Part shown: positions 36,199-44,620 of the stretch, piece by piece
How positions within the stretch are numbered: the stretch's first letter is position 1
Layout of the letters: the number at the start of each line of letters is the position of its first letter
From: Paracoccus sp. (in: a-proteobacteria)
GTDB taxonomy: Bacteria > Pseudomonadota > Alphaproteobacteria > Rhodobacterales > Rhodobacteraceae
Reading direction: 5' to 3'
Length of the DNA stretch: 64,000 bases
Assembly: GCF_030538655.1 (NCBI RefSeq)
Contig: NZ_JAUNTO010000004.1
Location: 62,001 to 126,000, forward strand
The notes under the pieces: model-generated
Told to the model about the DNA's origin: nothing
Databases searched by the model: none
The model's input: only the letters and a program-made list of their open reading frames with translations
Program-made: the position numbers and the translations under genes

Positions 36199-36996
36199 AT
36201 GAACGCTGTTGCCCTTGGTCCTCTGGTCTTTTCCGCCGATCGCTTTACCGCCATTGCCGCGCTGGCGGTGTTTGTGCTGCTGTCTGAATTGCTGGCGCGG
36301 CGTGTGCACCCCCGGCTGGCGACATGGGCCTGGCTGTCGGTGCTGGTTTTTGTGCTGGCGGCGCGGTTCGGGCATGTGCTGGAATATCTGGATACCTTCG
36401 CCGCGCAACCATGGCGCGCGCTGGCCTTTTGGCAGGGCGGGTTCAAGGTGTCGAACGGTATTGTCGCGATGATCGTGTTCACCTTTGTTTATCTGCGGCG
36501 GCACGGGGCCTTGCTGCGCTGGGCGGTTCCGCCTGCGGCCGCTGGTCTGGCGACGGCGGTGGTGCTGATCCTGTGGACCGGCAGCGTCCCCCCTGCCGTG
36601 TTGCCGGATGAGCCGTTTCAGACGCTGGACGGGCAGGGCCTGATCCCGGCCCGTCTGACCGGCCAGCCGGTGGTGGTGAACCTGTGGGCGACGTGGTGTG
36701 GCCCCTGCCGACGCGAAATGCCGATGATGGCGCAGGTCGCGCGCGACAACCCCGAAACGGTGTTTCTGTTCGTCAATCAGCGCGAGGATGCCGCCCGGAT
36801 CGCCACCTATCTGGCGACCGAGGGGATCAGCCTGCCCAATGTGGTGCTGGATCGGTATGGGCGCTTTGGTCGGCATTATGCCGCCATCGGCCTGCCCGCG
36901 ACGCTGTTTGTCGGACGCGACGGGGTGCTGCGCAGCGTCCATGTGGGCGAAATTTCATCGGAATTGCTGTTGTCACGCATGGCGGCGCTGGATTGA
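36199..36996 (+). CDS. TlpA-type thioredoxin with N-terminal membrane domain
   Basis: The 265-residue protein has four predicted membrane helices (about 12-32, 44-60, 82-100, 108-127), then a periplasmic thioredoxin fold with the WCGPC active site (166-170) and the cis-Pro at IGLPAT. The membrane half resembles the core of prolipoprotein diacylglyceryl transferase (Lgt), but lacks the full Lgt catalytic signature as far as I can see. It may act in disulfide reduction or cytochrome c maturation. The ATG at 36199 lacks a strong ribosome binding site. Confidence 0.86.
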   Translation: MNAVALGPLVFSADRFTAIAALAVFVLLSELLARRVHPRLATWAWLSVLVFVLAARFGHVLEYLDTFAAQPWRALAFWQGGFKVSNGIVAMIVFTFVYLRRHGALLRWAVPPAAAGLATAVVLILWTGSVPPAVLPDEPFQTLDGQGLIPARLTGQPVVVNLWATWCGPCRREMPMMAQVARDNPETVFLFVNQREDAARIATYLATEGISLPNVVLDRYGRFGRHYAAIGLPATLFVGRDGVLRSVHVGEISSELLLSRMAALD

Positions 36997-37045
36997 CGAA
37001 AGGCGGCCATGACAGCCGCCTTTCCTTGCCGGGGTGGGGTCGGGA

Positions 37046-37570
37046 TCAGGCCGATTTGCGCTTGCGACGGGCGGCAAAACCCAGTGCGCCAAGCGCGGTC
37101 GCCAGCAGACCAGCCGCTGCAGGCACCGGCACGGGGGCCGGGGCCATGGTGTCAAAGCTGACCTGAACCCCGACGCCATTCGCCAGCGTGTTGCCTGCCA
37201 GCACGTCGAACAGGATCGAAAAACTTTCGCCCGCTTTCAGTGCAAAGCCAGACAAAAAGCCGCCGCCGAACGAGACCAGGCCGCTGGTATAGGGCGACAT
37301 GACCACGCTTTGCGACGTGCCGACCAGCGTTGCGGTGATTTTGCCGACATCGGTTGCCCCACCAACCGCGCTGAGCGCGATTTGATCGACGGTCAGATCC
37401 TCGGACGCGATATAGTCGTATTGGAACGACGTGCCCGGCGCCGACACAATGCCGCCGACGCTGAGATAAGTGTTATCTGCGGCGATTGTCGTCGCCGCAG
37501 ATGCCGCGGTCAAAGATGCCAGCGTCACAGCGCCAGCGACCGCTACTGTTTTGAAGATAGAAGGAACCAT
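37046..37570 (-). CDS. VPLPA-CTERM sorting-signal protein
   Basis: A 174-residue secreted protein: signal peptide ending at ASA (about residue 25), a beta-rich middle without known domain, and a C-terminal tripartite sorting signal, VPVPAAAG then a hydrophobic helix (LLATALGALGFAA) and RRKRKSA. This is the VPLPA-type exosortase substrate pattern. The matching exosortase gene lies directly upstream on the same strand, 313 bases away, so this is its likely cargo. The intervening gap is AT-richer and has two palindromes, suggesting its own promoter. Confidence 0.85.
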   Translation of the reverse strand: MVPSIFKTVAVAGAVTLASLTAASAATTIAADNTYLSVGGIVSAPGTSFQYDYIASEDLTVDQIALSAVGGATDVGKITATLVGTSQSVVMSPYTSGLVSFGGGFLSGFALKAGESFSILFDVLAGNTLANGVGVQVSFDTMAPAPVPVPAAAGLLATALGALGFAARRKRKSA

Positions 37571-37883
37571 TGAATTGCCCAATCTTGTTACAGCAGTGAA
37601 CAACCGTGCGGTTGCCCAGCGCCAACGTAGATTTCGGGAAAATCTGCGACAACAATAATGCGCTCAGAGCCATCACCGTGGCAGAATGTTGCGCCTGAAC
37701 GGCGCATTTCTGCCAAGCGTCACCCCGGAAACGGGCGTAAAGCAGCCGCTTCTGGCACAACAGCCAAATGCAGCATTTGTTATGCTAACCGATAAGTGTG
37801 TTATGCACAAGTGGCAAATGGATCAAATCACCCAGATTCGGAGGCCATCGCAAGCTGCCATGCCAGTGTGACGGCAAAAACCG
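37571..37883 (-). promoter_or_regulatory. Intergenic region with palindromes upstream of the VPLPA-CTERM gene
   Basis: This 313-base gap holds no convincing gene. It contains an imperfect 37-bp inverted repeat at 37679-37715 (TGGCAGAA...TTCTGCCA with inner GCGCC/GGCGC) and a perfect 15-bp palindrome CAAATGC-A-GCATTTG at 37765-37779. A 7-bp hairpin (37868-37887) overlaps the exosortase stop. A sigma-54 promoter, which serves PEP-CTERM genes elsewhere, was looked for and not found. Confidence 0.45.
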
Positions 37884-39482
37884 TCACAGGCCGGGGATAT
37901 AGCGTGGCAACAGCGGCAGGCTGTCTTTCAGTAGTTCCTGAAGTCTCGCTTCGGCCTGTTGATCCGACTCACCGGGATTGATCGGGGTGATGATCCGCAC
38001 CAAGGCGCCATCAGTGCGCTGAATGGTGATCGCGTCCCACAGCAGCCACATCTTGGCGGCGAAATCCCATGCCGTGCGGCGGCCATGCTGTTCGAACCAG
38101 TAATACACCATCATCCGCGTATTGCCCTGCTGGATGATGGCGCGGTTCAGATTGAACGGCTGATCCAGACCCAGTTGCGGTGCAATATCCTCGCGTTGAA
38201 GCCAGGCGATTTCCCAGCCGGAACCGGGCAGGCAGATCTCAGGCGAATGGATGCCGCCCTTGGACTGATCGTAGTAATAGGCCGAAAAGAACTGCACCGG
38301 CGTGCTGGAATCGGGATGCACATAGGATGCCGAGATATAGTCATCCGCGGCCAGCGACCGCGCAATCGCCGGGTCCAGCGGCACTGGCCCGTCCGACCGC
38401 CATTCGCCGATCCGCGTCGGGAACAGCGTCAGCGGCGTGCGGTCAACCTGAACGGTCTGCATTTCCGGGCGCATCTGAACCGCAATAGCACCGGCGATCA
38501 GCAGGACGGTGGCCCCGATCAGCGCCTTGGACGGCTCGATCAGGCGCAGACGGCTGAACTGGGTGCCAAGGCCCGACGTGTTCAGATCCAGCGCGTCCAC
38601 CAGGCTCAGCCGGTCGCGGCGCAGGAACAGCAACAGCCATGCCAGCAGGAACAGCATCAGCACGCACAGCAGAAACACCACCCAACCTTCGAAAAAGTGG
38701 GTGAAGCCTTCCAGATGTTCCAGCCCGACATAATTCACAATCCAGCCCGCAAAGGCGATGCGGACCGAGTTCATCAGCACGGTGATTGGTGCCGCAGCCA
38801 GCAGCAGCACGGCCTTGTGCCAGACCGGGCCACGATACAGCACCGCAAAGATATAGCTGAACGACAGAATCGGGAACAGGTAACGCAGGCCCGAACATGC
38901 CTCGGCCACATGCAGCTTATATACGCCAAGGTCGATGATATTGCCTTCAAGGAACACCGGCACGTCGATCAGGCGCAGGAAGAACACGCCCAGTTCAGAC
39001 GAAATCAGCTGAAGCCAGGTGGACATCTTGAAATACAGCACACCGGGCAGCGGCAGCATATAGACCAGATGCAGCACCGGCGGCCAGAAATGCTTGCCCT
39101 GCGACCAGCCGAACGAGATCAGCAGAACCGCGCCGACCCACAGGATCAGCGCATAGGCCACCACGTCGTCGATTCCGGACAAGGTGCCAAGCGCGCCAAA
39201 CAACATCGCCACGATCAGCAGCACCACCCCCGGCCAGCGATCTGTGACCGGGCCATCGCGAACGGGTTCTTCCTTAAGCTGGCGCAGGAACAGCAGTGCC
39301 GACAGCACCGGGATCAGCGGCCCGTGGCTGTATTCCGGCAATTGCCACGCGCGCAGCAGGGCGTTGATGCCATCGCTGAAAAAGGCAAAGGCCGCCACGA
39401 TTGACAACACCAGCCAGAACGGGCCGGGGCGCATCCAGTCGGCAAGCGCAAAACTGCTGCGGGGGGCGGTGGTATCGGTCAT
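37884..39482 (-). CDS. Exosortase fused to EpsI domain (XrtD-like, VPLPA-CTERM)
   Basis: Exosortases are membrane transpeptidase-like enzymes that process PEP-CTERM-type tails, usually beside exopolysaccharide genes. The 532-residue product has about eight to ten membrane helices with the conserved C196 (AEACSGLRYL), R241 (NSVRIAFAG) and a His at 256 or 262 (GLEHLEGFTHFF). After about 330 comes an EpsI/DUF3485 domain (PTRIGEWRSDGPV, SAYYYDQSKGGIHSPEICLP). I recognise this fused form as the VPLPA-specific class called XrtD. The start at 39482 is chosen by length and N-terminus. The adjacent cargo gene supports the assignment. Confidence 0.9.
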   Translation of the reverse strand: MTDTTAPRSSFALADWMRPGPFWLVLSIVAAFAFFSDGINALLRAWQLPEYSHGPLIPVLSALLFLRQLKEEPVRDGPVTDRWPGVVLLIVAMLFGALGTLSGIDDVVAYALILWVGAVLLISFGWSQGKHFWPPVLHLVYMLPLPGVLYFKMSTWLQLISSELGVFFLRLIDVPVFLEGNIIDLGVYKLHVAEACSGLRYLFPILSFSYIFAVLYRGPVWHKAVLLLAAAPITVLMNSVRIAFAGWIVNYVGLEHLEGFTHFFEGWVVFLLCVLMLFLLAWLLLFLRRDRLSLVDALDLNTSGLGTQFSRLRLIEPSKALIGATVLLIAGAIAVQMRPEMQTVQVDRTPLTLFPTRIGEWRSDGPVPLDPAIARSLAADDYISASYVHPDSSTPVQFFSAYYYDQSKGGIHSPEICLPGSGWEIAWLQREDIAPQLGLDQPFNLNRAIIQQGNTRMMVYYWFEQHGRRTAWDFAAKMWLLWDAITIQRTDGALVRIITPINPGESDQQAEARLQELLKDSLPLLPRYIPGL

Positions 39483-39566
39483 CTGGGAACTTTTCCGGCA
39501 CTCTGAAACGCGGGCAACATAAACCTTTGTCCTGCAAAAAAACAGCGGCAAATGCTGAAAATGCGA

Positions 39567-40367
39567 TCAAGTTTCCTTTTGTGCGGCTGCCCGGTTGCGG
39601 CGCGCTTGCAGGGCCAAGCCCGGCAGAATCGCAAAGCAATCGGCATAACGGCGCGCCAGCCGGCGCGGATTGCTGGCCATGCGCCAGGCCCATTCCATCG
39701 CAATCGACTGCACCCACTTCGGTGCACGGACCTGACTGCCCGCAATGAAATCCAGCCCCGCCCCGACCGAGGCAAAGCCGCATTGCGGCACGGATTGCGC
39801 GGCATAGGCGGCGAAAATTTCCTGCTTGGGTGCGCCAAGGGCCAGAAAGCACAGGCCAATATCCTGTTCGCGCAACAAATTGATCGCATGATCCGCTGCC
39901 GCCCCCGTGGGGTCAAAGCCAAAGGGCGGCGCATGACGCAGCGCCACGTTCAGGCCGGGATGCGCGGATTCCAGCCGCTGCGCCGTCAGCGCCAGCACCT
40001 CGTCGGTCGAGCCTAGCAGACCGACCCGCGTGCCGGTGCGCGCGGCCAGTGCGGCCAGCGGCTGCACCAGTTCCGATCCCGGAATCAGATCGACCGGCTG
40101 CCCGGCCAGCCGTGACAGCCAGATGATCGGGTTTCCATCGGCGACGATATGGCTATGTGCCTGATAAGCGGCCATGAAATCGGCATCTTTGCGCAGCTTG
40201 ACCAGATGATCCAGATTCAGCGTCGCCAGCGTAAAGCCCTGTCGCGCCGCCATCAGCCGTTCCAGATCGGCCAGCAAACCGGCGCGGGTGGGGGCGGTTA
40301 TGCGGATTGTTTCGGACCGGCCATTGGCAAAGACCGGAATCCGCACGGATTCTTGCCGCTGATTCAT
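39567..40367 (-). CDS. WecG/TagA/CpsF family glycosyltransferase
   Basis: A 266-residue GT26 enzyme that typically adds a ManNAc-like sugar to an undecaprenyl-linked acceptor. Family motifs are TLNLDHLVKLRKD, IVADGNPIIWLSR, GLCFLALGAPKQEIF and the VGAGLDFIAGSQVRAPKWVQ region. It is 84 bases upstream of the exosortase gene on the same strand. The ATG at 40367 is one codon after an in-frame GTG. It probably adds the second sugar of the repeat unit. Confidence 0.92.
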   Translation of the reverse strand: MNQRQESVRIPVFANGRSETIRITAPTRAGLLADLERLMAARQGFTLATLNLDHLVKLRKDADFMAAYQAHSHIVADGNPIIWLSRLAGQPVDLIPGSELVQPLAALAARTGTRVGLLGSTDEVLALTAQRLESAHPGLNVALRHAPPFGFDPTGAAADHAINLLREQDIGLCFLALGAPKQEIFAAYAAQSVPQCGFASVGAGLDFIAGSQVRAPKWVQSIAMEWAWRMASNPRRLARRYADCFAILPGLALQARRNRAAAQKET

Positions 40368-40496
40368 CACTTGGTTACCCTTGATATTTACAGATCAACA
40401 CGGACAGCAACTGTCTTGCATCCTCGGATAGCATGATCCATGGCAACGGAAAATATGTGTAACTGACGCATTGGCGGTAAAGTGAGGTTATGACAA

Positions 40497-41342
40497 ATGG
40501 TTCCCGGTTCCCCCGATCTGACGGTGATTATCCCGGCCAGCAATGAACAGGATTACATCGACCCCTGCCTTGCCGCGCTGCTGGCACAGGATCAGGCGGC
40601 GGGGCGGGTGCAGGTGATCGTCGCCGCCAACGCCTGCAAAGATGCGACCGAGGACAAGGTGCGCGGTTGGACCGGGCGCTTTGCTGATCGTGGATGGGAC
40701 TTGCTGCTGCTGTCGATTCCCGAACCGGGCAAGGTGAACGCGCTGAACCGGGCCGAGGCGGTGGCTACCCCCGATGCGCCGCGCGTGTTTCTGGATGCCG
40801 ATGTGATCTGCGAACCGGCCCTGCTGGGGCAGTTGCGCGGCGCATTGGCGGTGCCGCAGCCACGCTATGCCACCGGCACCTTGCAGGTCGCGCCGGCACG
40901 CACCGGCACCACCCGTCGCTATGCCCGCATCTGGACAAAGCTGCCCTTCGTCAAGGGCGGTGCGGTCGGTGCCGGGCTGTTTGCGATCAACGCCGCCGGG
41001 CGGGCACGGTGGGGGGCATTCCCCGACATCATTTCCGACGATACCTTTGTGCGGCTGCACTTCACCCCGGATGAGCGGGTCGAGGTGCCTGCCCGCTATA
41101 TCTGGCCGATGATCGAGGGGTTCGGGCCGCTGGTGCGTGTGCGGCGGCGTCAGGATGCCGGTGTCACGCAACTGGCCGAGCATTGGCCCGATCTGCTGCA
41201 AAACGAGGGTAAGGGCCGCGTCACCCCCGGCCTGCTGATGCGGCTGGGGCTGACGCGGCCGCTGTCGATGCTGACCTATCTGGCTGTGCATGTCGCCACC
41301 CGCGCAGGCCGCGGTGACGGCGGGTGGAGCAGGGGGCGCTAG
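40497..41342 (+). CDS. Family 2 glycosyltransferase
   Basis: A 281-residue GT2 enzyme: VIIPASNEQDYIDPCLAALL at the N-terminus, the DxD-type FLDADV near residue 100, and a downstream DD (ISDDTFVRLHF). There are no clear membrane helices, so it is probably a cytoplasmic peripheral enzyme of polysaccharide assembly. GAGG stands before the ATG. It diverges from the wecG-like gene and is followed by a GT4 gene on the same strand. Confidence 0.9.
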   Translation: MVPGSPDLTVIIPASNEQDYIDPCLAALLAQDQAAGRVQVIVAANACKDATEDKVRGWTGRFADRGWDLLLLSIPEPGKVNALNRAEAVATPDAPRVFLDADVICEPALLGQLRGALAVPQPRYATGTLQVAPARTGTTRRYARIWTKLPFVKGGAVGAGLFAINAAGRARWGAFPDIISDDTFVRLHFTPDERVEVPARYIWPMIEGFGPLVRVRRRQDAGVTQLAEHWPDLLQNEGKGRVTPGLLMRLGLTRPLSMLTYLAVHVATRAGRGDGGWSRGR

Positions 41343-41404
41343 GGTTGCGGGGCAGGTGGTAAAGGCGCTACAGCCCGCGCGTATTCAGGTAAATGGTGGC
41401 CGTG

Positions 41405-42673
41405 ATGACAGAGCAGACCGAAACGCCGACAATCGCCTATCTGACGGGCGATTACCCCAAGGTGTCACACACGTTCATTCAGCGCGAGGTTGCGGCGCTG
41501 CGTGATCTGGGGCTGGACATCCGCACCTGTTCGATCCGCCGCCCCCCCGCGCATGAGGTTGCGGGCGATGCCGAACAGGCCGAACTGGCGCAGACCTTTT
41601 ATGTGCTGTCGCAGGCAAAACATCCGCTGCGGCTGATTGGCGCGCATCTGGGCGCGCTGCGGCGCAATCCGCGTGGATGGGCGCGGGCCTTGGGGTTGGC
41701 CTGGCGCACCCGCTCGCCTGGGGTCAAGGCGGCGCTGTGGCAGATGTTCTATTTCCTCGAAGCCGGGGTGCTGGCCGATCACCTGCACCGGATCTGCGCA
41801 CGGCATCTGCACAATCATTTCATGGATTCAAGCTGTTCCGTGGCAATGCTCGCTTCGGAAATGAACGGCACACCGTTCAGCTTTACCCTGCACGGCCCGA
41901 CCGAGCTGTATGAGCCGCACCGCTGGCGTCTGGATGAAAAGATCGCCCGCAGCGCCTTTTCCGCCTATATCAGCCACTTCGCCCGGTCGCAGGGGATGCT
42001 GTTTTCGGATCGCAGCCACTGGAACCGGATGCGGATCGTGCATTGCGGCATTCAGCCCGAACGCTATGCCGGGCCGCGTGTGAGCCCGCCGGGCAAGACC
42101 ATGGTGTTCATCGGGCGCATGTCGGGTGTCAAGGGCGCGCCCCTGATGATCGAGGCGCTGGCCGCCCTGTTGCCGCAGCACCCCGATGCGCGTCTGGTGA
42201 TGGTCGGCGACGGCCCGGAACGGCCTGCGCTGGAATCGCAGGCACGGACGCTTGGGGTCGATGCTGCGGTGGCGTTTACCGGCACGCAAACACAGGATCA
42301 GGTCGCCGCGCATCTGGCCAAGGCCGACCTGCTGGCGCTGCCCAGCTTTGCCGAAGGTGTGCCCGTCGTGCTGATGGAGGCGATGGCGGCAGGGCTGCCC
42401 GTCGTGACAACCCGCATCGCCGGGATTGGCGAATTGGTCGAGGATGGCGCATCGGGCTATCTGGTGCCGCCCGGTGATCTGGATTCGCTGGTCGCGCGGC
42501 TGGATGCGCTGCTGTCTGACCCCGAACTGCGGGATCGCATGGGGCAGGTCGGGCGCGACAAGGTGCGCGCCGACTATGCTATCACATCCGAAGCGGCATG
42601 GCTGGCGGATCTGTTCCGGGGCAGTCTGGCCAGTGATCTGCCGCCGACGCTGCGGCCGCCGGTGGCATCGTAA
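41405..42673 (+). CDS. Family 4 glycosyltransferase
   Basis: A 422-residue GT-B fold enzyme with YLTGDYPKVSHTFIQREV at the N-terminus and the GT4 nucleotide-sugar block PSFAEGVPVVLMEAMAAGLP in the C-terminal half, where the Glu pair contacts the donor. An in-frame ATG four codons upstream (41393) is possible. It sits 60 bases after the GT2 gene. Together with WecG-like and GT2 it would build the repeat unit of a surface polysaccharide. Confidence 0.91.
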   Translation: MTEQTETPTIAYLTGDYPKVSHTFIQREVAALRDLGLDIRTCSIRRPPAHEVAGDAEQAELAQTFYVLSQAKHPLRLIGAHLGALRRNPRGWARALGLAWRTRSPGVKAALWQMFYFLEAGVLADHLHRICARHLHNHFMDSSCSVAMLASEMNGTPFSFTLHGPTELYEPHRWRLDEKIARSAFSAYISHFARSQGMLFSDRSHWNRMRIVHCGIQPERYAGPRVSPPGKTMVFIGRMSGVKGAPLMIEALAALLPQHPDARLVMVGDGPERPALESQARTLGVDAAVAFTGTQTQDQVAAHLAKADLLALPSFAEGVPVVLMEAMAAGLPVVTTRIAGIGELVEDGASGYLVPPGDLDSLVARLDALLSDPELRDRMGQVGRDKVRADYAITSEAAWLADLFRGSLASDLPPTLRPPVAS

Positions 42674-42801
42674 AGATTTACGCCCCACCAGATAACTTCA
42701 TGGCTGCGCAAGGGTGGCGCAGTGGTCAGATGGACCGAAGGGCTGCTTTTGCGTCGGCCACCGCTCAAGACTGGCAGCCGGGGAGCGACGCTTCACCCCG
42801 T

Positions 42802-44460
42802 TTACGCCACGGCGTGCCGTTCTCGTGCGGTGCCGACCAAGGCTGCTGCGGCACGACGCGACGGTGCGGCAACGCGAGAGGTAAATTCCACCCGTCCGGC
42901 CAGCGATCCGGCGATCAACCATGTCAGCGGCGTGATGTTGGAATTGGGAACCGCGTCAATCATATTGGCGATCAGCATCAGCGACAGCGCCGCGGATGCT
43001 GTGTCCAGATCCCCCCGGCGACGCCGCGCCAGCAGCGCGACCGGCACGATCAGCAAGCCGTAATACGACAGATAGCCGACCCAGCCGGATGTGCCCAAGG
43101 TGATGATCCAACCGCCATCGGTCACGCTGATGTCTTGCCCCGTGACCTGATCGCGGACCCGGTTGCGCCCCCAGCTGCCCCAGCCGAACAGTGGCCGTTC
43201 GTTGGCCTTTTCCAGCAGCATATCCTCGTTCCGGATACGATAGGCTAGGGAATCTGCACGCTGCTCGTTGATTTTTCCCGACCATTCCAGAACCGTATCC
43301 AGCGGCACCAACCCGGCACTGCGCATCATCGGGAAGGTCAGAATGAACAGCCCGATCAGAGCGGCAGCCATCAGTTGCAGGCGAATGCCGCCGAAAATGA
43401 TAAACGGCAACAGCGCGGCCGCGATGGCGGTTGCCCCCATATTCCGGCTGATAAAGGTGATGAACATCAGCCACATCAGCGTCAGCACCCAGCGTGTCGG
43501 GTTACGCAGCGGATCACGCGCCTGTTTCGCGCCGCGTCGCGGGGCCGTTTCGCGCCTCGATCGCGCGGCGGTTTCCTGAACGGCTGCCGTGTCATCCGCG
43601 ACGTCCAGTGCCACGGGTGCGCGCCCGCGTTGATTCTGGCGCCGCGCCTGGGTCGCCTGTTTCAGACGATCCGATGACACCCGCCACAGCGCCGCCGTCG
43701 CCAGACAGCACATTGCGCAGAAAATACCGACCGCCAGCCCGTGCGACATGAACACCATCGGGCGAAAGCCATCGCGCACATGCTGAACAAAGCTGTGCTG
43801 GTGATAGCCGTAAGTCAGGCGGTGCAACTGCGGGCTGAAACGCACCTCCCACAGCATGAAGACCGAATAGATCAGCGCGGCGGTCACGAGGATGCGCAGA
43901 AATGTCAGCTGCGCCTCGGGTGTGCCCAGAAAGCGGCGGGCCAGAAAGAACGGGATCAGCGTCATGATCGCGTCCTGCATCATGGAAAAGCCGTCAAACA
44001 TCCGCATTGGCAGCATTGTTACCGGGCCAACGCTGAACGCATCCATATTGGTAAATGCGATTGCCAGCGGTGTCAGAACAAAGCTCAGCATCAGCAGCAG
44101 AAAAATCGGATGCCGTTTGCGATGCGCCAGTTTTCCAGCGACTGTTTCGCGAACCGATCCGGCGGCCCGAACCGTCGAACGCGCGGCCCGGCGCATTTCT
44201 TCGCGCCCCCGGCTCAGCGCCAGCACCAGCGCGCAGGCGGCGGGCATGGTGGTTTTGTCCAGATCTGGCAGCAGGGGGATGTTGATGACAAACCTTTGCG
44301 GCAGAAACATCTGGCCCAACAGGAATGTCCAGATCAGCGCCGGCACCAGTTGCATCCGCCGGAACAGCAGGATGGCCACCAGCGGATAGCTGAACAGGGC
44401 AAGATAGACCATGACAATGAACCTAAGGGCGACCAATGGTGACAGCGGACGCCGTATCAT
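42802..44460 (-). CDS. O-antigen ligase/Wzy-like polysaccharide polymerase
   Basis: A 552-residue polytopic protein with about ten membrane helices and a Wzy_C/O-antigen ligase-like region (ERPLFGWGSWGRNRVRDQVT, WIITLGTSGWVGYLSYYGLL). It should polymerise or ligate undecaprenyl-linked sugar chains in the periplasm. A strongly charged, low-complexity stretch at about 261-323 interrupts the helices and must be a loop. The ATG at 44460 is preferred to an in-frame TTG at 44478. It is convergent with the GT4 gene and divergent from the glycoside hydrolase-like gene. Confidence 0.85.
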   Translation of the reverse strand: MIRRPLSPLVALRFIVMVYLALFSYPLVAILLFRRMQLVPALIWTFLLGQMFLPQRFVINIPLLPDLDKTTMPAACALVLALSRGREEMRRAARSTVRAAGSVRETVAGKLAHRKRHPIFLLLMLSFVLTPLAIAFTNMDAFSVGPVTMLPMRMFDGFSMMQDAIMTLIPFFLARRFLGTPEAQLTFLRILVTAALIYSVFMLWEVRFSPQLHRLTYGYHQHSFVQHVRDGFRPMVFMSHGLAVGIFCAMCCLATAALWRVSSDRLKQATQARRQNQRGRAPVALDVADDTAAVQETAARSRRETAPRRGAKQARDPLRNPTRWVLTLMWLMFITFISRNMGATAIAAALLPFIIFGGIRLQLMAAALIGLFILTFPMMRSAGLVPLDTVLEWSGKINEQRADSLAYRIRNEDMLLEKANERPLFGWGSWGRNRVRDQVTGQDISVTDGGWIITLGTSGWVGYLSYYGLLIVPVALLARRRRGDLDTASAALSLMLIANMIDAVPNSNITPLTWLIAGSLAGRVEFTSRVAAPSRRAAAALVGTARERHAVA

Positions 44461-44620
44461 GCCACCAATCGCCGTCAAGACGAAGTGTTTGCCTGCAAAT
44501 TTACGCGATTTTAAGCCGCAGCAGACAGTGTTACGGCGATAAGCCGCCGCCTCGGCAAGACAGTGGCGGGTGCCTGTGCTAGGGCAACGGTCGCATGCCC
44601 AACCTGACGGAGACGGTTCG

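Noticed and set aside
37571..37883. Sigma-54 promoter for the VPLPA-CTERM gene
   Set aside because: TGGCAC is present at 37753 but no TTGC lies at the required spacing on either strand.
37959..39404. 481-codon open frame on the plus strand
   Set aside because: Antisense shadow of the exosortase gene; composition is dominated by Gln, His and Arg.
42712..42800. tRNA-like stretch between the GT4 and Wzy-like genes (GGGTGGCGCAGTGGTCAG start, CACCCC end)
   Set aside because: The acceptor arms do not pair over seven bases and no T-loop GTTCGAATC-type sequence is present.
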